NCBI GenBank assembly: GCA_022072405.1
Contig: JAJVHX010000008.1
Span: 1-64,000, forward strand
Direction of reading: 5' to 3'
DNA: 64,000 nucleotides
DNA from: Phycisphaerae bacterium
Lineage (GTDB): Bacteria > Planctomycetota > Phycisphaerae > UBA1845 > CAIVHJ01
This document shows positions 35,477 through 44,545 of the stretch, piece after piece. Made by a program: the position numbers and the translations under genes. Each line of letters opens with the position of its first letter. Position 1 is the stretch's first letter. The notes under the pieces were generated by a model, which worked only from the letters and a program-made list of their open reading frames with translations, searched no databases and was not told where the DNA came from.

Positions 35477-37480
35477 ATGAGCACCAAGCCGGAGCAAGCA
35501 ATTTCGCATCTGGTAATAGGCACCAGCGGCCATATTGATCATGGCAAAAGTGCCCTGGTTCGGGCTTTGACCGGTATTGATCCGGACCGGCTGCCGGAAG
35601 AACAAATCCGGGGCATGACCATCGAACTGGGCTTCGCCCACTGCCGACTGAGCGATGAGCAGGGCGCTATCCAGTTGGGCCTGGTGGATGTGCCCGGCCA
35701 CGAAAAACTGGTGCGGACCATGGTGGCGGGGGCCCAGGGGTTGGATCTGGTGATGTTGGTGGTGGCGGCGAATGATGGCGTAATGCCCCAGACCCGCGAG
35801 CATGTTGATATTCTTCACCTGCTGGGGGTGCAGCGGGGCGTGGTGGTGATTACCAAATGTGATCTGGTGGATGCGGAGACGATCCAACTTCTGCAACTGG
35901 AACTGGATGAATTGCTGGAGAAGACTGCGCTCCGCCGGTTTCCCCGGGTTGAGGTTTCGAGTGTAACGGGTGCGGGGTTGACGGAATTGCAGCAGACCCT
36001 GTTGCAATTGGGGCGACAAGTTCCACCGCGCAGCCTCCAGCCGCATTTTCGCCTGCCGGTTGATCGGGTTTTTTCCATTCATGGGCGGGGAACGGTGGTA
36101 ACGGGCACCGCCTTAAGCGGCCGGGTAACCGTGGGTGATGAACTGGAGTTATGGCCAGCGGGGCACCGGGTCAAGGTGCGCGGACTGCACAACCACAATC
36201 ACGCTCAACAGCAACTGGGCGGCGGTCAGCGGGTGGCGCTGAATCTGGCGCAGGTTGAGACCCGTGCGGTGGAACGTGGTGATGAACTCGCGACGCCAGG
36301 ATACCTGCAACCCTCAGCGCGGCTGGTGGTGCGGTTACAGTTGGTGTCGGGAGATCGACGGGCGATACGTCACGGCCAACGGGTGCGTTTAAGCATCGGG
36401 ACCGCTGAACGGATGACCCGGCTGGTGATATTGGGAAAAATCTCAGCGCACGAGGCGGGTGATGAAATCGTCTGGGGACGTGAGCCGATCGCGCCTGGCG
36501 AAGCAGGACTGGTGCAAATGGTGGCGGAGCGGCCATTAGTCTGCGAATGGGGTCAACGGTTTATTATCCGGCAGGAGAATGAGTCGGCGACGCTGGGCGG
36601 CGGGGTAGTGATCCGACCGGTCGCCGGTCGCTGGCGACCGGATGATCTGTCGGAACAGGCCGGGCTGAGTGCTTTGCTGGCCGATCCGTTGCAGCGCGTG
36701 GAAGAAGTGATTCGTTATCGGCAGTTGCGTCGCGAGCCGACGCGCCGCGGAGTGGTCGACCTGTACCTGATGGCGGAGAGCGGGGTTGCGCTGGCGGAAC
36801 TGCCCGCGGTGCTGATGATGCTGGAACAGCAGGGACGAATATTGCCATGCGGCGGGGAATGGCTCTCCCGTCGTTACCTGGTCATGGCTGCCCAGCGGAG
36901 CGAGGGTTGGCTGCAACGCTATCATCTGCGTCATCCGGATGAGCCGGGTTGCCTGGCCGAACGTTTTCTGGGCTGGTTGCAACGCCGCTGGGGACCGGTG
37001 ATTACCGAACAGGTGATGCAGGATTGGCAGAAGTCAGCCCAGGCACCGGCGCGGCGCATCGGAGCATATTGGGCGCACGCTGATTATGTACCGAAACTGT
37101 CACGCGAGGAGGAGCGCTTATTTGCAGCCCTAATCGCCGAGTATCAGCAGGCCGGATTGAATTCACCGGCGGTGAATGAACTCCTGTGTACAAAAGGGCA
37201 GCCGGTCGCGCGCTTGAACAAATTACTCAAGCTGGCGGTGGCAGTGGGGGAACTGGTGGAATATGCTTCCGGAGCCTATCTGGCTGCTCAGGTGATGCAG
37301 GAAGTGCGCGCGCGAATGGCTGAACAATTTCGCACGGCCGGCCCGCAGACGGTCGCCCATTTACGCGACCTGCTCAACTCCAGTCGCAAGGTAATGGTTC
37401 CGCTGCTCGAGTATCTGGATAAGGCGGGATTCACCCGGCGCCAGGGCGATCTGCGGGTGCTTCGTGAATCACCGGGTTGA
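35477..37480 (+). CDS. selB: Selenocysteine-specific elongation factor SelB
   Basis: The 667-residue GTPase delivers Sec-tRNA(Sec) to UGA codons marked by a bSECIS hairpin. The start shows the SelB G1 motif and its extension (GTSGHIDHGKSALVRALTG, then DRLPEEQIRGMTIELGFAH), a G3 motif (DVPGHEKLVR) and TKCD as G4. Beta-barrel domains II and III follow, and the last 250 residues are the winged-helix repeats that bind the SECIS. The ATG at 35477 is taken; a TTG lies at 35468. selA, selD and selC are not in the window. The reading fits the in-frame TGA gene at 21398. Confidence 0.95.
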   Translation: MSTKPEQAISHLVIGTSGHIDHGKSALVRALTGIDPDRLPEEQIRGMTIELGFAHCRLSDEQGAIQLGLVDVPGHEKLVRTMVAGAQGLDLVMLVVAANDGVMPQTREHVDILHLLGVQRGVVVITKCDLVDAETIQLLQLELDELLEKTALRRFPRVEVSSVTGAGLTELQQTLLQLGRQVPPRSLQPHFRLPVDRVFSIHGRGTVVTGTALSGRVTVGDELELWPAGHRVKVRGLHNHNHAQQQLGGGQRVALNLAQVETRAVERGDELATPGYLQPSARLVVRLQLVSGDRRAIRHGQRVRLSIGTAERMTRLVILGKISAHEAGDEIVWGREPIAPGEAGLVQMVAERPLVCEWGQRFIIRQENESATLGGGVVIRPVAGRWRPDDLSEQAGLSALLADPLQRVEEVIRYRQLRREPTRRGVVDLYLMAESGVALAELPAVLMMLEQQGRILPCGGEWLSRRYLVMAAQRSEGWLQRYHLRHPDEPGCLAERFLGWLQRRWGPVITEQVMQDWQKSAQAPARRIGAYWAHADYVPKLSREEERLFAALIAEYQQAGLNSPAVNELLCTKGQPVARLNKLLKLAVAVGELVEYASGAYLAAQVMQEVRARMAEQFRTAGPQTVAHLRDLLNSSRKVMVPLLEYLDKAGFTRRQGDLRVLRESPG

Positions 37481-37493
37481 CGCACGGCACAAT

Positions 37494-37976
37494 TTACCAC
37501 CATTTTTCACTGGCGTGTTCATCATCGGAGTTGGGAGAAATACCCTGGGCCCGTTGCAGATCGCGCTCCGCCTCGGACACATCATCGCCATAGCTGTTCA
37601 CCGCGTCCTCGGCATCGGCGAGTTGCCAGCGGGCCCGCATCAGCGACCAGTCCGACGTTGATTCTTCTTTTTCCAGCAGCTCCACCCGCCGCTGCTGGTA
37701 TTCCAGTTCCTTCTGGGCGAAGCTCAGCTTGATCCGGGCGACGGCCAGGGAGCGTTCCAGGGGTAACAGATCCAATTGAGCATCGAGTTGCTCCACCATC
37801 TGGGCGGTCTGTTCGCTGGTATCCTGTCGACCCACGCCGAAGTCGGAATCGGTGTTGTTGTCTTCGGTCACCGGACGTTGTTCGACGGTCGAAGCTTCTT
37901 CGGTTGACGATTCACTGTTACAGCCGATCGGCGGCAGCAGGCTCAACAGAATCACCGCAAAGTTGATCCATTTCAT
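37494..37976 (-). CDS. Small lipoprotein with coiled-coil region
   Basis: The 160-residue protein has a lipobox (PPIGC at about 16-20) and an acidic linker, then a helical coiled-coil (LPLERSLAVARIKLSFAQKELEYQQRRVELLEKE ... SEAERDLQRAQ). It is probably anchored to a membrane and may interact with a partner by the coil. It meets selB 3' to 3' with 13 nt between. The ATG at 37976 (CAGGTG upstream) is preferred to the GTG at 37985. Confidence 0.75.
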   Translation of the reverse strand: MKWINFAVILLSLLPPIGCNSESSTEEASTVEQRPVTEDNNTDSDFGVGRQDTSEQTAQMVEQLDAQLDLLPLERSLAVARIKLSFAQKELEYQQRRVELLEKEESTSDWSLMRARWQLADAEDAVNSYGDDVSEAERDLQRAQGISPNSDDEHASEKWW

Positions 37977-37990
37977 TGTTTTCACCTGAT

Positions 37991-38025
37991 AAAAAAAACG
38001 GAGACGGCTGACCAGCCATCTCCGT
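37991..38025 (-). terminator. Rho-independent terminator of the matrixin gene
   Basis: ACGGAGA and GGCT (37998-38009) pair with AGCC and TCTCCGT (38014-38025), with one mismatch. Eight A on the plus strand (37991-37998) give T on the minus strand after the hairpin. Confidence 0.8.
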
Positions 38026-38064
38026 AAAAACCGTCTTCTTCACGGACGAGTCATGTATCTGTCC

Positions 38065-39849
38065 TTACTGTTCCAGATGACGACCGGGGTGATGAGCATG
38101 ATCGCCAGCGCCATCGTGCATATACTGCCAGCGCACCTTCAGGTGGGCCGGATGGGTCAGCGGATGGGCCTGGTGGGGCACCGGGCAGTAGACATCCGTG
38201 ATGTTCCGTTGAATCACCCGCCGGCTGGCGACGTGGCGTTTGGCCGTTCGCGCTGCTTCAGGAAACCGCACGCCGCAATCGGTACAATCGCTGCCGTAAT
38301 CACAGGCGGAATAATCGGCGCCCGGGCCGCCATCGTCACATTCACCATCCGCGGCAAAATCGCAGTAATCTTCGCAATACTCCTGCTCGCTGTCCTCTTC
38401 GCAGTCGATATCCGGTTCGGGGCAGCCTTCATCGCACCAGCCGTCAAATTCGCAGCAGTATTCGGTATCGGCACAGATTTCGTCGTTGGTATCACCGAGA
38501 CCGCCGTCGCCGCCACCGCCCTCCGTCAGATCCGCTTCCCAGGTGCCGACGTAACCAGCAGAAGTCTCCAGATCACCGGCGGCGAATCCCCCACCCACCG
38601 TACCGAGGAAACTGTAGAAGTAGTCGTAAGAGAGCAGAACAAATTCGCCCTCTTCGTTTACTCCACCGAACAGGGCGATATCCGTTTCATAGCCGAATTG
38701 CAGGACATAGAATGTGCCGACGACTGAACCATCATCATATATATCGAAGTAGAGACTGCTGCCCAGGTTGTCCGCACCGGCATAGGAGCCGACCAGATCG
38801 GAGACATCCCCCCCGCTGAAATCGCCGCTGTCGGGCACGAAGGGATCCGTGCCGTTTTCAACTTCCTCGCCATCATAGATGCCGTCACCATCGGTATCCG
38901 GGTTGAGCGGATCGAGGCCGTAGGCGACTTCGTAATCAATCAAGCCGTCCAGATCGGTGTCCGCATCTTCCGGGTTGGTACCCAGAATGAACAGCTCGGT
39001 GTAATCATCCACCCCGTCGCCATCAGTATCCTCAGTGGTGGGGTCTACTTCCTCGGCGGTGGGAACGTCGGTGGGGGTTTCCGGGCGGGGGGTCATGTCG
39101 GGCGGGGTACTGCCGTCACCCGCGCCATAAAGCGATTGAACAGCCTGAATGTCGTCACTGCTGAGGCTGTCCTTGATAATTGATGGATCGTAGAGGTAGT
39201 ACATGACCGCCGATTCGATCTCGGAATGGTCCAGGCCCAGCCCGTGACCGATTTCATGCAGGGCGACGTCATACAACCGCACACCGCTGCCGCTGCTGGT
39301 ATCGACCCAGTTGTTGAATTCCTCGAAATGGCAATCACCGGCCCATTCACCACCGCTGCCGGGCGGGAAGTAGCAGTGGGCCAGAATCGATCCCGGACCG
39401 TCAAAGATCGCTTCTTCATAGCCCAGATCCGCCGGGCACTGCGTGTTGGCGGCCTGATAGAGCTCGCAGTGGGCATCATCACCGAAACCGATTTCCATGT
39501 CGGCGTTTTCGGGTGAGTCAACTTCGGTAAAGGTCAGAGCGGTGGAGGTGGCCCAGGTGTTCAGGGCATCCGCCAGTACCGCGCGGGTTTCGCTATTGGA
39601 AAGGTCGTCAGAAGTATTGATGAAGTAGTAGGTGAGGTTCTGTTTCTGCCAGCGGCTGCGCACCGCATAGTTGGCCAGAAAACCGCTCTGCGCTTTGCCC
39701 GCCGGCAAGCCATCATAAGAAACGGCTTCAGTGTTGGGTGAGTCGTCATCATTATCATTGGCATTGTCGCCAATGTTGATGGTCACACCGCAGCCGCAAA
39801 ACCAGAGTAATCCACATAAACCGATTGAAAGTAACCAGCTTGTTCGCAC
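38065..39849 (-). CDS. Matrixin-like zinc metalloprotease lipoprotein with calcium repeats and Cys-rich domain
   Basis: The 594-residue protein has a lipobox (WFCGC at about 16-20) and an NDN-type linker. A matrixin-type protease domain carries the zinc motif HEIGHGLGLDHS and a Met-turn-like AVMYYLY. TSP3-like calcium repeats follow (DTDGDGVDDYTEL, DTDLDGLIDYEVAY, DTDGDGIYDGEEV). The C-terminal region is Cys-rich (YCCEFDGWCDEG ... CDYGSDCTDCGVR), followed by a basic His-rich tail. The GTG start at 39849 has GGGAGG 9 nt upstream. It should be an extracellular or surface protease; the activity is predicted from HExxHxxGxxH. The terminator lies at 37991-38025. Confidence 0.88.
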   Translation of the reverse strand: MRTSWLLSIGLCGLLWFCGCGVTINIGDNANDNDDDSPNTEAVSYDGLPAGKAQSGFLANYAVRSRWQKQNLTYYFINTSDDLSNSETRAVLADALNTWATSTALTFTEVDSPENADMEIGFGDDAHCELYQAANTQCPADLGYEEAIFDGPGSILAHCYFPPGSGGEWAGDCHFEEFNNWVDTSSGSGVRLYDVALHEIGHGLGLDHSEIESAVMYYLYDPSIIKDSLSSDDIQAVQSLYGAGDGSTPPDMTPRPETPTDVPTAEEVDPTTEDTDGDGVDDYTELFILGTNPEDADTDLDGLIDYEVAYGLDPLNPDTDGDGIYDGEEVENGTDPFVPDSGDFSGGDVSDLVGSYAGADNLGSSLYFDIYDDGSVVGTFYVLQFGYETDIALFGGVNEEGEFVLLSYDYFYSFLGTVGGGFAAGDLETSAGYVGTWEADLTEGGGGDGGLGDTNDEICADTEYCCEFDGWCDEGCPEPDIDCEEDSEQEYCEDYCDFAADGECDDGGPGADYSACDYGSDCTDCGVRFPEAARTAKRHVASRRVIQRNITDVYCPVPHQAHPLTHPAHLKVRWQYMHDGAGDHAHHPGRHLEQ

Positions 39850-40292
39850 CGCAAAATCCTCCCTCAGGTATTATGGCGTCGGGTGGGTGAGGAAACGTCG
39901 AACACATTAGATTAGACAATTATCCGTGAAATACAACCACAATCTGTTCTGGAAGTTGCACCGGGAGTGATGATTTTTTTTGAGATAACATGGCCAGCCC
40001 AGGGCAGGCAGCAACTGTTAGATTATGGCGGGCATGATGTTATTGTTGCCGGTGAATTCGGGTGACAGGCCATCAGAATCGCGAACGCCAGAATGCGGGT
40101 AATGACTGCAAATCTTCCCGGCGCGGAGATTCCCATCGCTCGGTGACGTTTACGGGATTCAATTATCCCAATGTATATTCCCATTCGATTCTGAGCAGTG
40201 GTGAACTTTCCCGGAATTCACCGATAGACGGAGAAGTTGTCGATGGAGCGATACAACACGACTGGCCAGGTGAGCCAGCTGAGGATGAACCG
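39850..40292. other. Intergenic region between matrixin and glycosyltransferase genes
   Basis: About 440 bp with no supported gene, if the glycosyltransferase starts at its GTG 40293. The glycosyltransferase frame is open back to 40062 but encodes no recognisable domain there. It should contain two divergent promoters; I cannot place them. Confidence 0.5.
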
Positions 40293-41492
40293 GTGAAAAT
40301 TCTGGTGATCAGAAATGAACCGCCTTGGCCGTTGCATTACGGCGGGCGGCTGCATGGCTACGAACTGTGCCGGCGGCTGGCGGAACACCATCAGTTGCTG
40401 ATGGTGGCTCAGCATCCAGCCGAGGGCAGCGAAGGTCAATTGAATTATGAATGCCGCGTGGCGCGAAATGATCGGTTGCGGGATGATACAACCGATCCGG
40501 CGGCCGAAGGATTCGTGGCCGATCGGTGGGAGCGTTATTTCGGCTGCAGCATGTGGTTCGCTCGCGATGTCGCGCGGGTCGTGCAGAGCTGGTCGCCGGA
40601 TGTGGTGCTGGGGATGAATTATCAATCGCTCTCGTGTCTCTCCCGGCTGGTGGGCGTGCCGACGATCTGCGATCTGGTGGATGACGAAGTGTTGCATAAC
40701 TGGCTGGAGTTGTGGTCCGGGAAGCAGCTCAGTCGGTGGCAGTCACTCAAGGGGCTGTTGGCGGCGTGGCGGTACGAAAATCGCCATCTGCATCGCGTGC
40801 AGCGGGTCGTGGTTACTTCGCAACGCGATCGACGTTGCTGCCAGAGGGTCACCGGCCATCCACAGATCGATGTGGTGACCAATGGCGTGGATTGCGATTA
40901 TTACCAGCCCGGTCATACTCCGGTCGATGAACGGCGGATCATTTTCTGGGGCAGCCTGAGCTTTGGACCGAATATCAGTGCCCTGCTTTATTTTGGTAAT
41001 AAAGTCTGGCCGGTCATCAAGCGGCAGATTCCCGATCTGTGCTGGACCATTATTGGCCGGGGTGAGGCGCCACAACTGGAGGCGGTGCGGAGTTGGCCCG
41101 ACGTGGAACTGCTGGGGTTTGTGGAGGATATCCGCCCATGGGTGGCAACCGCCACCGTGGCGATCGTGCCGATGATCAGCGGGGCCGGTGTGAAAAACAA
41201 GGTGCTGGAAGCCTGGGCGATGGGCAAAGCAGTGCTCTGTACGCCGCGCGCTATCGGCGATCTTCCCGGTGTGCATGGTGAGAATGTGTGGGTGGGTCGT
41301 AATCCGGCGGAATTGACTGCGGGCCTGATGCGCTTACTCAGCGATACAGCGCTGCGCCTCCGCCTGGGGACTAACGCCCGACAGACCGCCGTCGAGTGCT
41401 GTTCATGGGAAGCATCCGCCAGACAACTCGAACGCATCTGCATGGAAGCAGTCGGGGAGAGCCGTGGTGATGCTCAACCCTTCAAAGTGTAA
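40293..41492 (+). CDS. Glycosyltransferase family 4 protein
   Basis: The 399-residue protein has the two-Rossmann GT-B fold. The N-terminal domain starts with ILVIRNEPPWPLHYGGRLHGYELCRRL, and the C-terminal domain has VVTNGVDCDYYQPG, RRIIFWGSLSFGPN, GFVEDIRPWVATATVAIVP and a nucleotide-sugar site with GVKNKVLEAWAMGKAVLCT, where the Glu of the EX7E motif is in a lysine-rich helix. It transfers a sugar from a nucleotide donor to a glycan or lipid; donor and acceptor cannot be told. A GTG at 40293 has GAGGA 8 nt upstream. No polysaccharide cluster is seen around it. Confidence 0.85.
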   Translation: MKILVIRNEPPWPLHYGGRLHGYELCRRLAEHHQLLMVAQHPAEGSEGQLNYECRVARNDRLRDDTTDPAAEGFVADRWERYFGCSMWFARDVARVVQSWSPDVVLGMNYQSLSCLSRLVGVPTICDLVDDEVLHNWLELWSGKQLSRWQSLKGLLAAWRYENRHLHRVQRVVVTSQRDRRCCQRVTGHPQIDVVTNGVDCDYYQPGHTPVDERRIIFWGSLSFGPNISALLYFGNKVWPVIKRQIPDLCWTIIGRGEAPQLEAVRSWPDVELLGFVEDIRPWVATATVAIVPMISGAGVKNKVLEAWAMGKAVLCTPRAIGDLPGVHGENVWVGRNPAELTAGLMRLLSDTALRLRLGTNARQTAVECCSWEASARQLERICMEAVGESRGDAQPFKV

Positions 41493-41493
41493 A

Positions 41494-41582
41494 CGGAGAG
41501 AGTGGGATTCGAACCCACGGTACAGTGTTACCCGTACACACGCTTTCCAAGCGTGCTCCTTCAGCCACTCGGACATCTCTCC
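41494..41582 (-). tRNA. tRNA-Ser (anticodon GGA)
   Basis: Reading the minus strand, GGAGAGA and TCTCTCC form the acceptor stem. The anticodon stem CACGC/GCGTG holds loop TTGGAAA, giving GGA, which reads UCC and UCU. A long variable arm (GTAC/GTAC stem) and a T arm GTGGG-TTCGAAT-CCCAC complete the serine tRNA form. The discriminator is G and CCA is not encoded. It lies just after the glycosyltransferase gene. Confidence 0.95.
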
Positions 41583-41631
41583 AGAAGGGAATCAGCATGC
41601 GAGGCTGATGCCCGATTGGTAATCAGTCATT

Positions 41632-42978
41632 CTAACGGGATTCGGTTCCGGCGACTACTCGGCCTTTCTGAAGTACCTGGCGGATGGGGTAGTGGCCGAC
41701 TTCATAGAGGAAGCGGTCAAAACTGGGGGTATCAATGATCAGCAGGTCGGCCTGGTGGCCTACCACGATGGCGCCGAGGCGATCGGCACGATGCAGGGCG
41801 GCGGCAGCGTTGGCGGTGCAGGCGACGAGCACTTCGAGCGGGGTCATGCGGAGCTGCGAGCAGGCGATACTCATCACCAGTGGCAGGGAGCTGATCATGC
41901 TCGAGCCGGGATTGAAGTCGGTGGCGATTGCGACGGGGATACCGGCGTTGATAATGCGGCGGGCGGGGGTTTGCGGCACGCCGAGGAAAAGGCTGCAACC
42001 GGGCAGCAGCACGGCGATCGTAGCGGCCCGCTGCATGGCGGTCATGCCGGCGTCGTCAATCTGTTCGAGGTGCTCGGCAGAGATGGCGCCGATTTCGGCG
42101 GCCAGCTTGCTGGCACCGATCTGGCGAATCTGATCGGCATGAATTCGGGGCTGGAGGCGGTGCCGCTGAGCAGCCTGTAGTAATCGCCGCGATTGTTCCA
42201 CGCTGAAGGCGATGCTCTCGCAAAACACATCGCAATACTCCGTACCCAGCGCTACCACGCGTTTCAGAATATCGTCGCTGAACAGGAGATCGATATATTT
42301 ATCTGCCTGTCCAGCGTATTCGGGTGGTATCGTGTGGGCGGCGAGGTAGGTGGAGACGAGTTCCGGCAGAGCAGCGTGCGGCTCGTCAAGCGGTCCGCGC
42401 AGACTGAAGCTCGCGGCTCCTTGAACACGGAGTCGGGCGATGACTTCGAGCATTTTGAGTTCGTCATCCGGGGTCAAGCCGTAGCCGCTCTTGATTTCGA
42501 CGCAGGTGACTCCATTTTGCAGCATCCGTTGCAATCGTGGGCGGGCCAGTTCCACCAATTGTTCAGGGGTGGCGGAGCGAACCGCCTGCATGGTACTGCG
42601 GATACCGCCGCCGGCACGAGCGATCTCCTCGTAACTTTTTCCACCGCAGCGCAGGGCGAATTCGGCTTCCCGCGTGCCGGCAAAAACAGTATGGGTATGG
42701 CAGTCGATCAGGGCGGGGATCACTGCCTGGCCGGCTGCATCGATAACCGTCGTTGGTCGTTGATTGTTGGTCGTTCGCCGATCAGAGCCGCGTGCGTCAG
42801 CGAGCGGGTGGATATCGGTAGACAGATCCGTTTCGTGTCCAATCCAGGCGATATATTCATTTTCGATTACTACGGCGGCGTGGGAAATGATGTTTACCGC
42901 GTCCGCCATCTGCGGACCGGCGACCGGTCCGGGGGGCACGACATACAACGCACCGATGTTGCGGATGATCGTAGTCAT
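41632..42978 (-). CDS. hutI: Imidazolonepropionase with an in-frame repeat insertion
   Basis: The 448-residue amidohydrolase opens imidazolone-5-propionate to N-formimino-glutamate, the third step of histidine use. HutI marks are clear: LIDCHTHTVFAGTREAEF with the metal His pair, GGIRSTMQAVR, EIKSGYGLTPDDELKML, RIHADQI, SAEHLEQ and ATDFNPGSSM. About residues 57-77 hold an insertion not seen in other HutI proteins, encoded by a repeat (42748-42810). It lies between the beta strands before VIDA and may be tolerated as a loop. hutH and a cyclodeaminase are in the same window but distant. Confidence 0.92.
   Translation of the reverse strand: MTTIIRNIGALYVVPPGPVAGPQMADAVNIISHAAVVIENEYIAWIGHETDLSTDIHPLADARGSDRRTTNNQRPTTVIDAAGQAVIPALIDCHTHTVFAGTREAEFALRCGGKSYEEIARAGGGIRSTMQAVRSATPEQLVELARPRLQRMLQNGVTCVEIKSGYGLTPDDELKMLEVIARLRVQGAASFSLRGPLDEPHAALPELVSTYLAAHTIPPEYAGQADKYIDLLFSDDILKRVVALGTEYCDVFCESIAFSVEQSRRLLQAAQRHRLQPRIHADQIRQIGASKLAAEIGAISAEHLEQIDDAGMTAMQRAATIAVLLPGCSLFLGVPQTPARRIINAGIPVAIATDFNPGSSMISSLPLVMSIACSQLRMTPLEVLVACTANAAAALHRADRLGAIVVGHQADLLIIDTPSFDRFLYEVGHYPIRQVLQKGRVVAGTESR
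42748..42810 (-). repeat. Repeat-derived insertion inside hutI
   Basis: This 63-bp segment encodes HPLADARGSDRR then TTNNQRPTT. The DNA has the palindrome-rich AGAGCCGCGTGCGTCAGCGA block and a direct repeat TTGGTCG-TTGATTG-TTGGTCG. It keeps the reading frame (exactly 21 codons) and looks unlike the rest of hutI. Confidence 0.6.
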
Positions 42979-42986
42979 GGTTTCTA

Positions 42987-44093
42987 TTAATCTTTGGGCA
43001 AATTGGCGGCGATCTGGGGCAGCATGTGCATGGTCGGGATCGATTCCTGCTCGATGGTAAAGGTACCGACCAGATATCGGCCGGCTGGTTTTTCGATCAA
43101 TATCGGAGAGCCGTTCGGCTGCGTGGTCAGCCAGCTTTGCAGTCGCTGTTCCGCCTGGGCGGCTTGCTCGGAGGTCGGATAGCGGACGATGAAAACGTAG
43201 TTGGGCAATTCAGCTTCGCCCGGATTGAAAGCAGCGATCAGCATCAGGGTATCGAGCGACAATCCCAGCGCCTGGGTGATCGCTCGGCTGTTACCCTGGA
43301 AAACCTGCTGTTGCATGGTTTCCGGCAGGGTGTTGAGGTGTTTGCGTACCAGCCACAGTTGCCCCGGCAGGCGGTTGGCGGCGGGCAGGGCGGCGACCAG
43401 GCTGGGCGGATCGCTGCTGGGGATCGGCTGGACGAGGCTGGCGGTCAGTTTTTCCAAATGGATGCTCATCTCCGGAGGCGTGGCCTGCGATTGCTGCAGG
43501 TAAATCGTGAAAACACCCTGCCAGCAGATTCCCGTCGCTGAATCACCGGTCATTGTAAAACTCGCCAGCGTTCCGACCGAAGGGGTGACCGTGCCGGATT
43601 GCAGAGCGGTGAAGAGACCGAACGCATCATCGGGATGATAGGCTTCGATAAGATAGCCGCGCAATTTGATCCCTTCGGGATTGGGATGAACGGAAGTCCA
43701 TTCGCCGGTGGTAACCGATTTGATGTTATAAGCACTCACCGCCTCGCTGAGCGGTTCATTTCGAATCTGCTCCCACTGGCCGCTGTAATAAACATGCAGG
43801 TTGGCGGAGCGCACCCAGCCGGTCAGGTCGCGCGGTTGTGGCAACCAGGCGGGCGCACCGGGGTCGTCCTTGGCCGGATCAGCTGCCGCCACCGTGTTTT
43901 CGGAGGCGGTCGGTGATGCGACGGTGCTGCTGGCTGGTTGCTGTGGTTGGGTAAGACTGGTGTCATTGGATGACGCTGGGGATTGTGGCGCGGTTGTAGA
44001 TTTTTCGGATTTACACGCCGGAAGCAGCAGGAGCATCATCAGGGTGAAGATTATTTTTCGCAACCACTGCCGGAAGTTGGGGAGGTGTGGCAT
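42987..44093 (-). CDS. Lipoprotein with DUF6599-like region
   Basis: The 368-residue protein has a lipobox (LLPAC at about 19-23) and a Ser/Thr/Pro-rich linker of 50 residues, then a globular domain (GWVRSANLHVYYSGQWEQI, AYHPDDAFGLFTALQSG, GQLWLVRKHLNTLP). It resembles the planctomycete proteins grouped as DUF6599, by memory. The ATG at 44093 has AAAGG 8 nt upstream. It follows the STAS gene by 28 nt on the same strand, so the two may be co-transcribed. Function unknown. Confidence 0.72.
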   Translation of the reverse strand: MPHLPNFRQWLRKIIFTLMMLLLLPACKSEKSTTAPQSPASSNDTSLTQPQQPASSTVASPTASENTVAAADPAKDDPGAPAWLPQPRDLTGWVRSANLHVYYSGQWEQIRNEPLSEAVSAYNIKSVTTGEWTSVHPNPEGIKLRGYLIEAYHPDDAFGLFTALQSGTVTPSVGTLASFTMTGDSATGICWQGVFTIYLQQSQATPPEMSIHLEKLTASLVQPIPSSDPPSLVAALPAANRLPGQLWLVRKHLNTLPETMQQQVFQGNSRAITQALGLSLDTLMLIAAFNPGEAELPNYVFIVRYPTSEQAAQAEQRLQSWLTTQPNGSPILIEKPAGRYLVGTFTIEQESIPTMHMLPQIAANLPKD

Positions 44094-44121
44094 GGGTGTA
44101 CCTTTCAAGGTTGGAGGCTGG

Positions 44122-44466
44122 TCAGGAGACGCGATCAAAGAAACGCTGCGTTCCGGTCAGGCGGAGTAATTGCTGGACGCTGGAGCTGGTGTTGACTAAT
44201 GCCACGCCGCCATAAGGCCGACACACTTCCCGGACGGTCAGGATCATACCCATTTGCCGCGAGCTGATCGCCGGCATGTTGGCCAGATCGATCTGAAACT
44301 CATGACCTTTCAGCAGATCGCGATGCAGTTCGACCGCATCCTGCAGCATGGCTTCAAAGGAAGGGGGTATTTCCAGCGACATGGCCAGCGGATCGCTGAA
44401 ATAAAAGCGGACCCGATGTACTTCAATCTCGATGGTCAACGGCCCGACTTCCAGTGGTAATGACAT
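44122..44466 (-). CDS. STAS domain (anti-sigma factor antagonist-like) protein
   Basis: The 114-residue protein resembles SpoIIAA-like STAS domains: a central strand HEFQIDLANMPAISSRQMGMIL, with the switch Ser in the SSR position, and a helix CRPYGGVALVNTSSSVQQLLRLTG. The first 40 residues have LEVGPLTIEIEVHRVRFYF, a variable region. It may regulate through a kinase in the cell; no such kinase lies nearby. The ATG at 44466 is chosen because AGGAAAGG lies upstream. Confidence 0.78.
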   Translation of the reverse strand: MSLPLEVGPLTIEIEVHRVRFYFSDPLAMSLEIPPSFEAMLQDAVELHRDLLKGHEFQIDLANMPAISSRQMGMILTVREVCRPYGGVALVNTSSSVQQLLRLTGTQRFFDRVS

Positions 44467-44545
44467 AACGGTTACGCCTTTCCTGCCTAGCAAAGCCATT
44501 GTGCCGCCGATGGCCTCTGGAGTCAACCACGGTCGGCGTTGGGGG

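Noticed and set aside
41494-41582. tRNA-Sec (selC), because of the long variable arm near selB
   Set aside because: The anticodon is GGA, and the acceptor and D-arm form is the normal serine type. tRNA-Sec should have UCA as anticodon.
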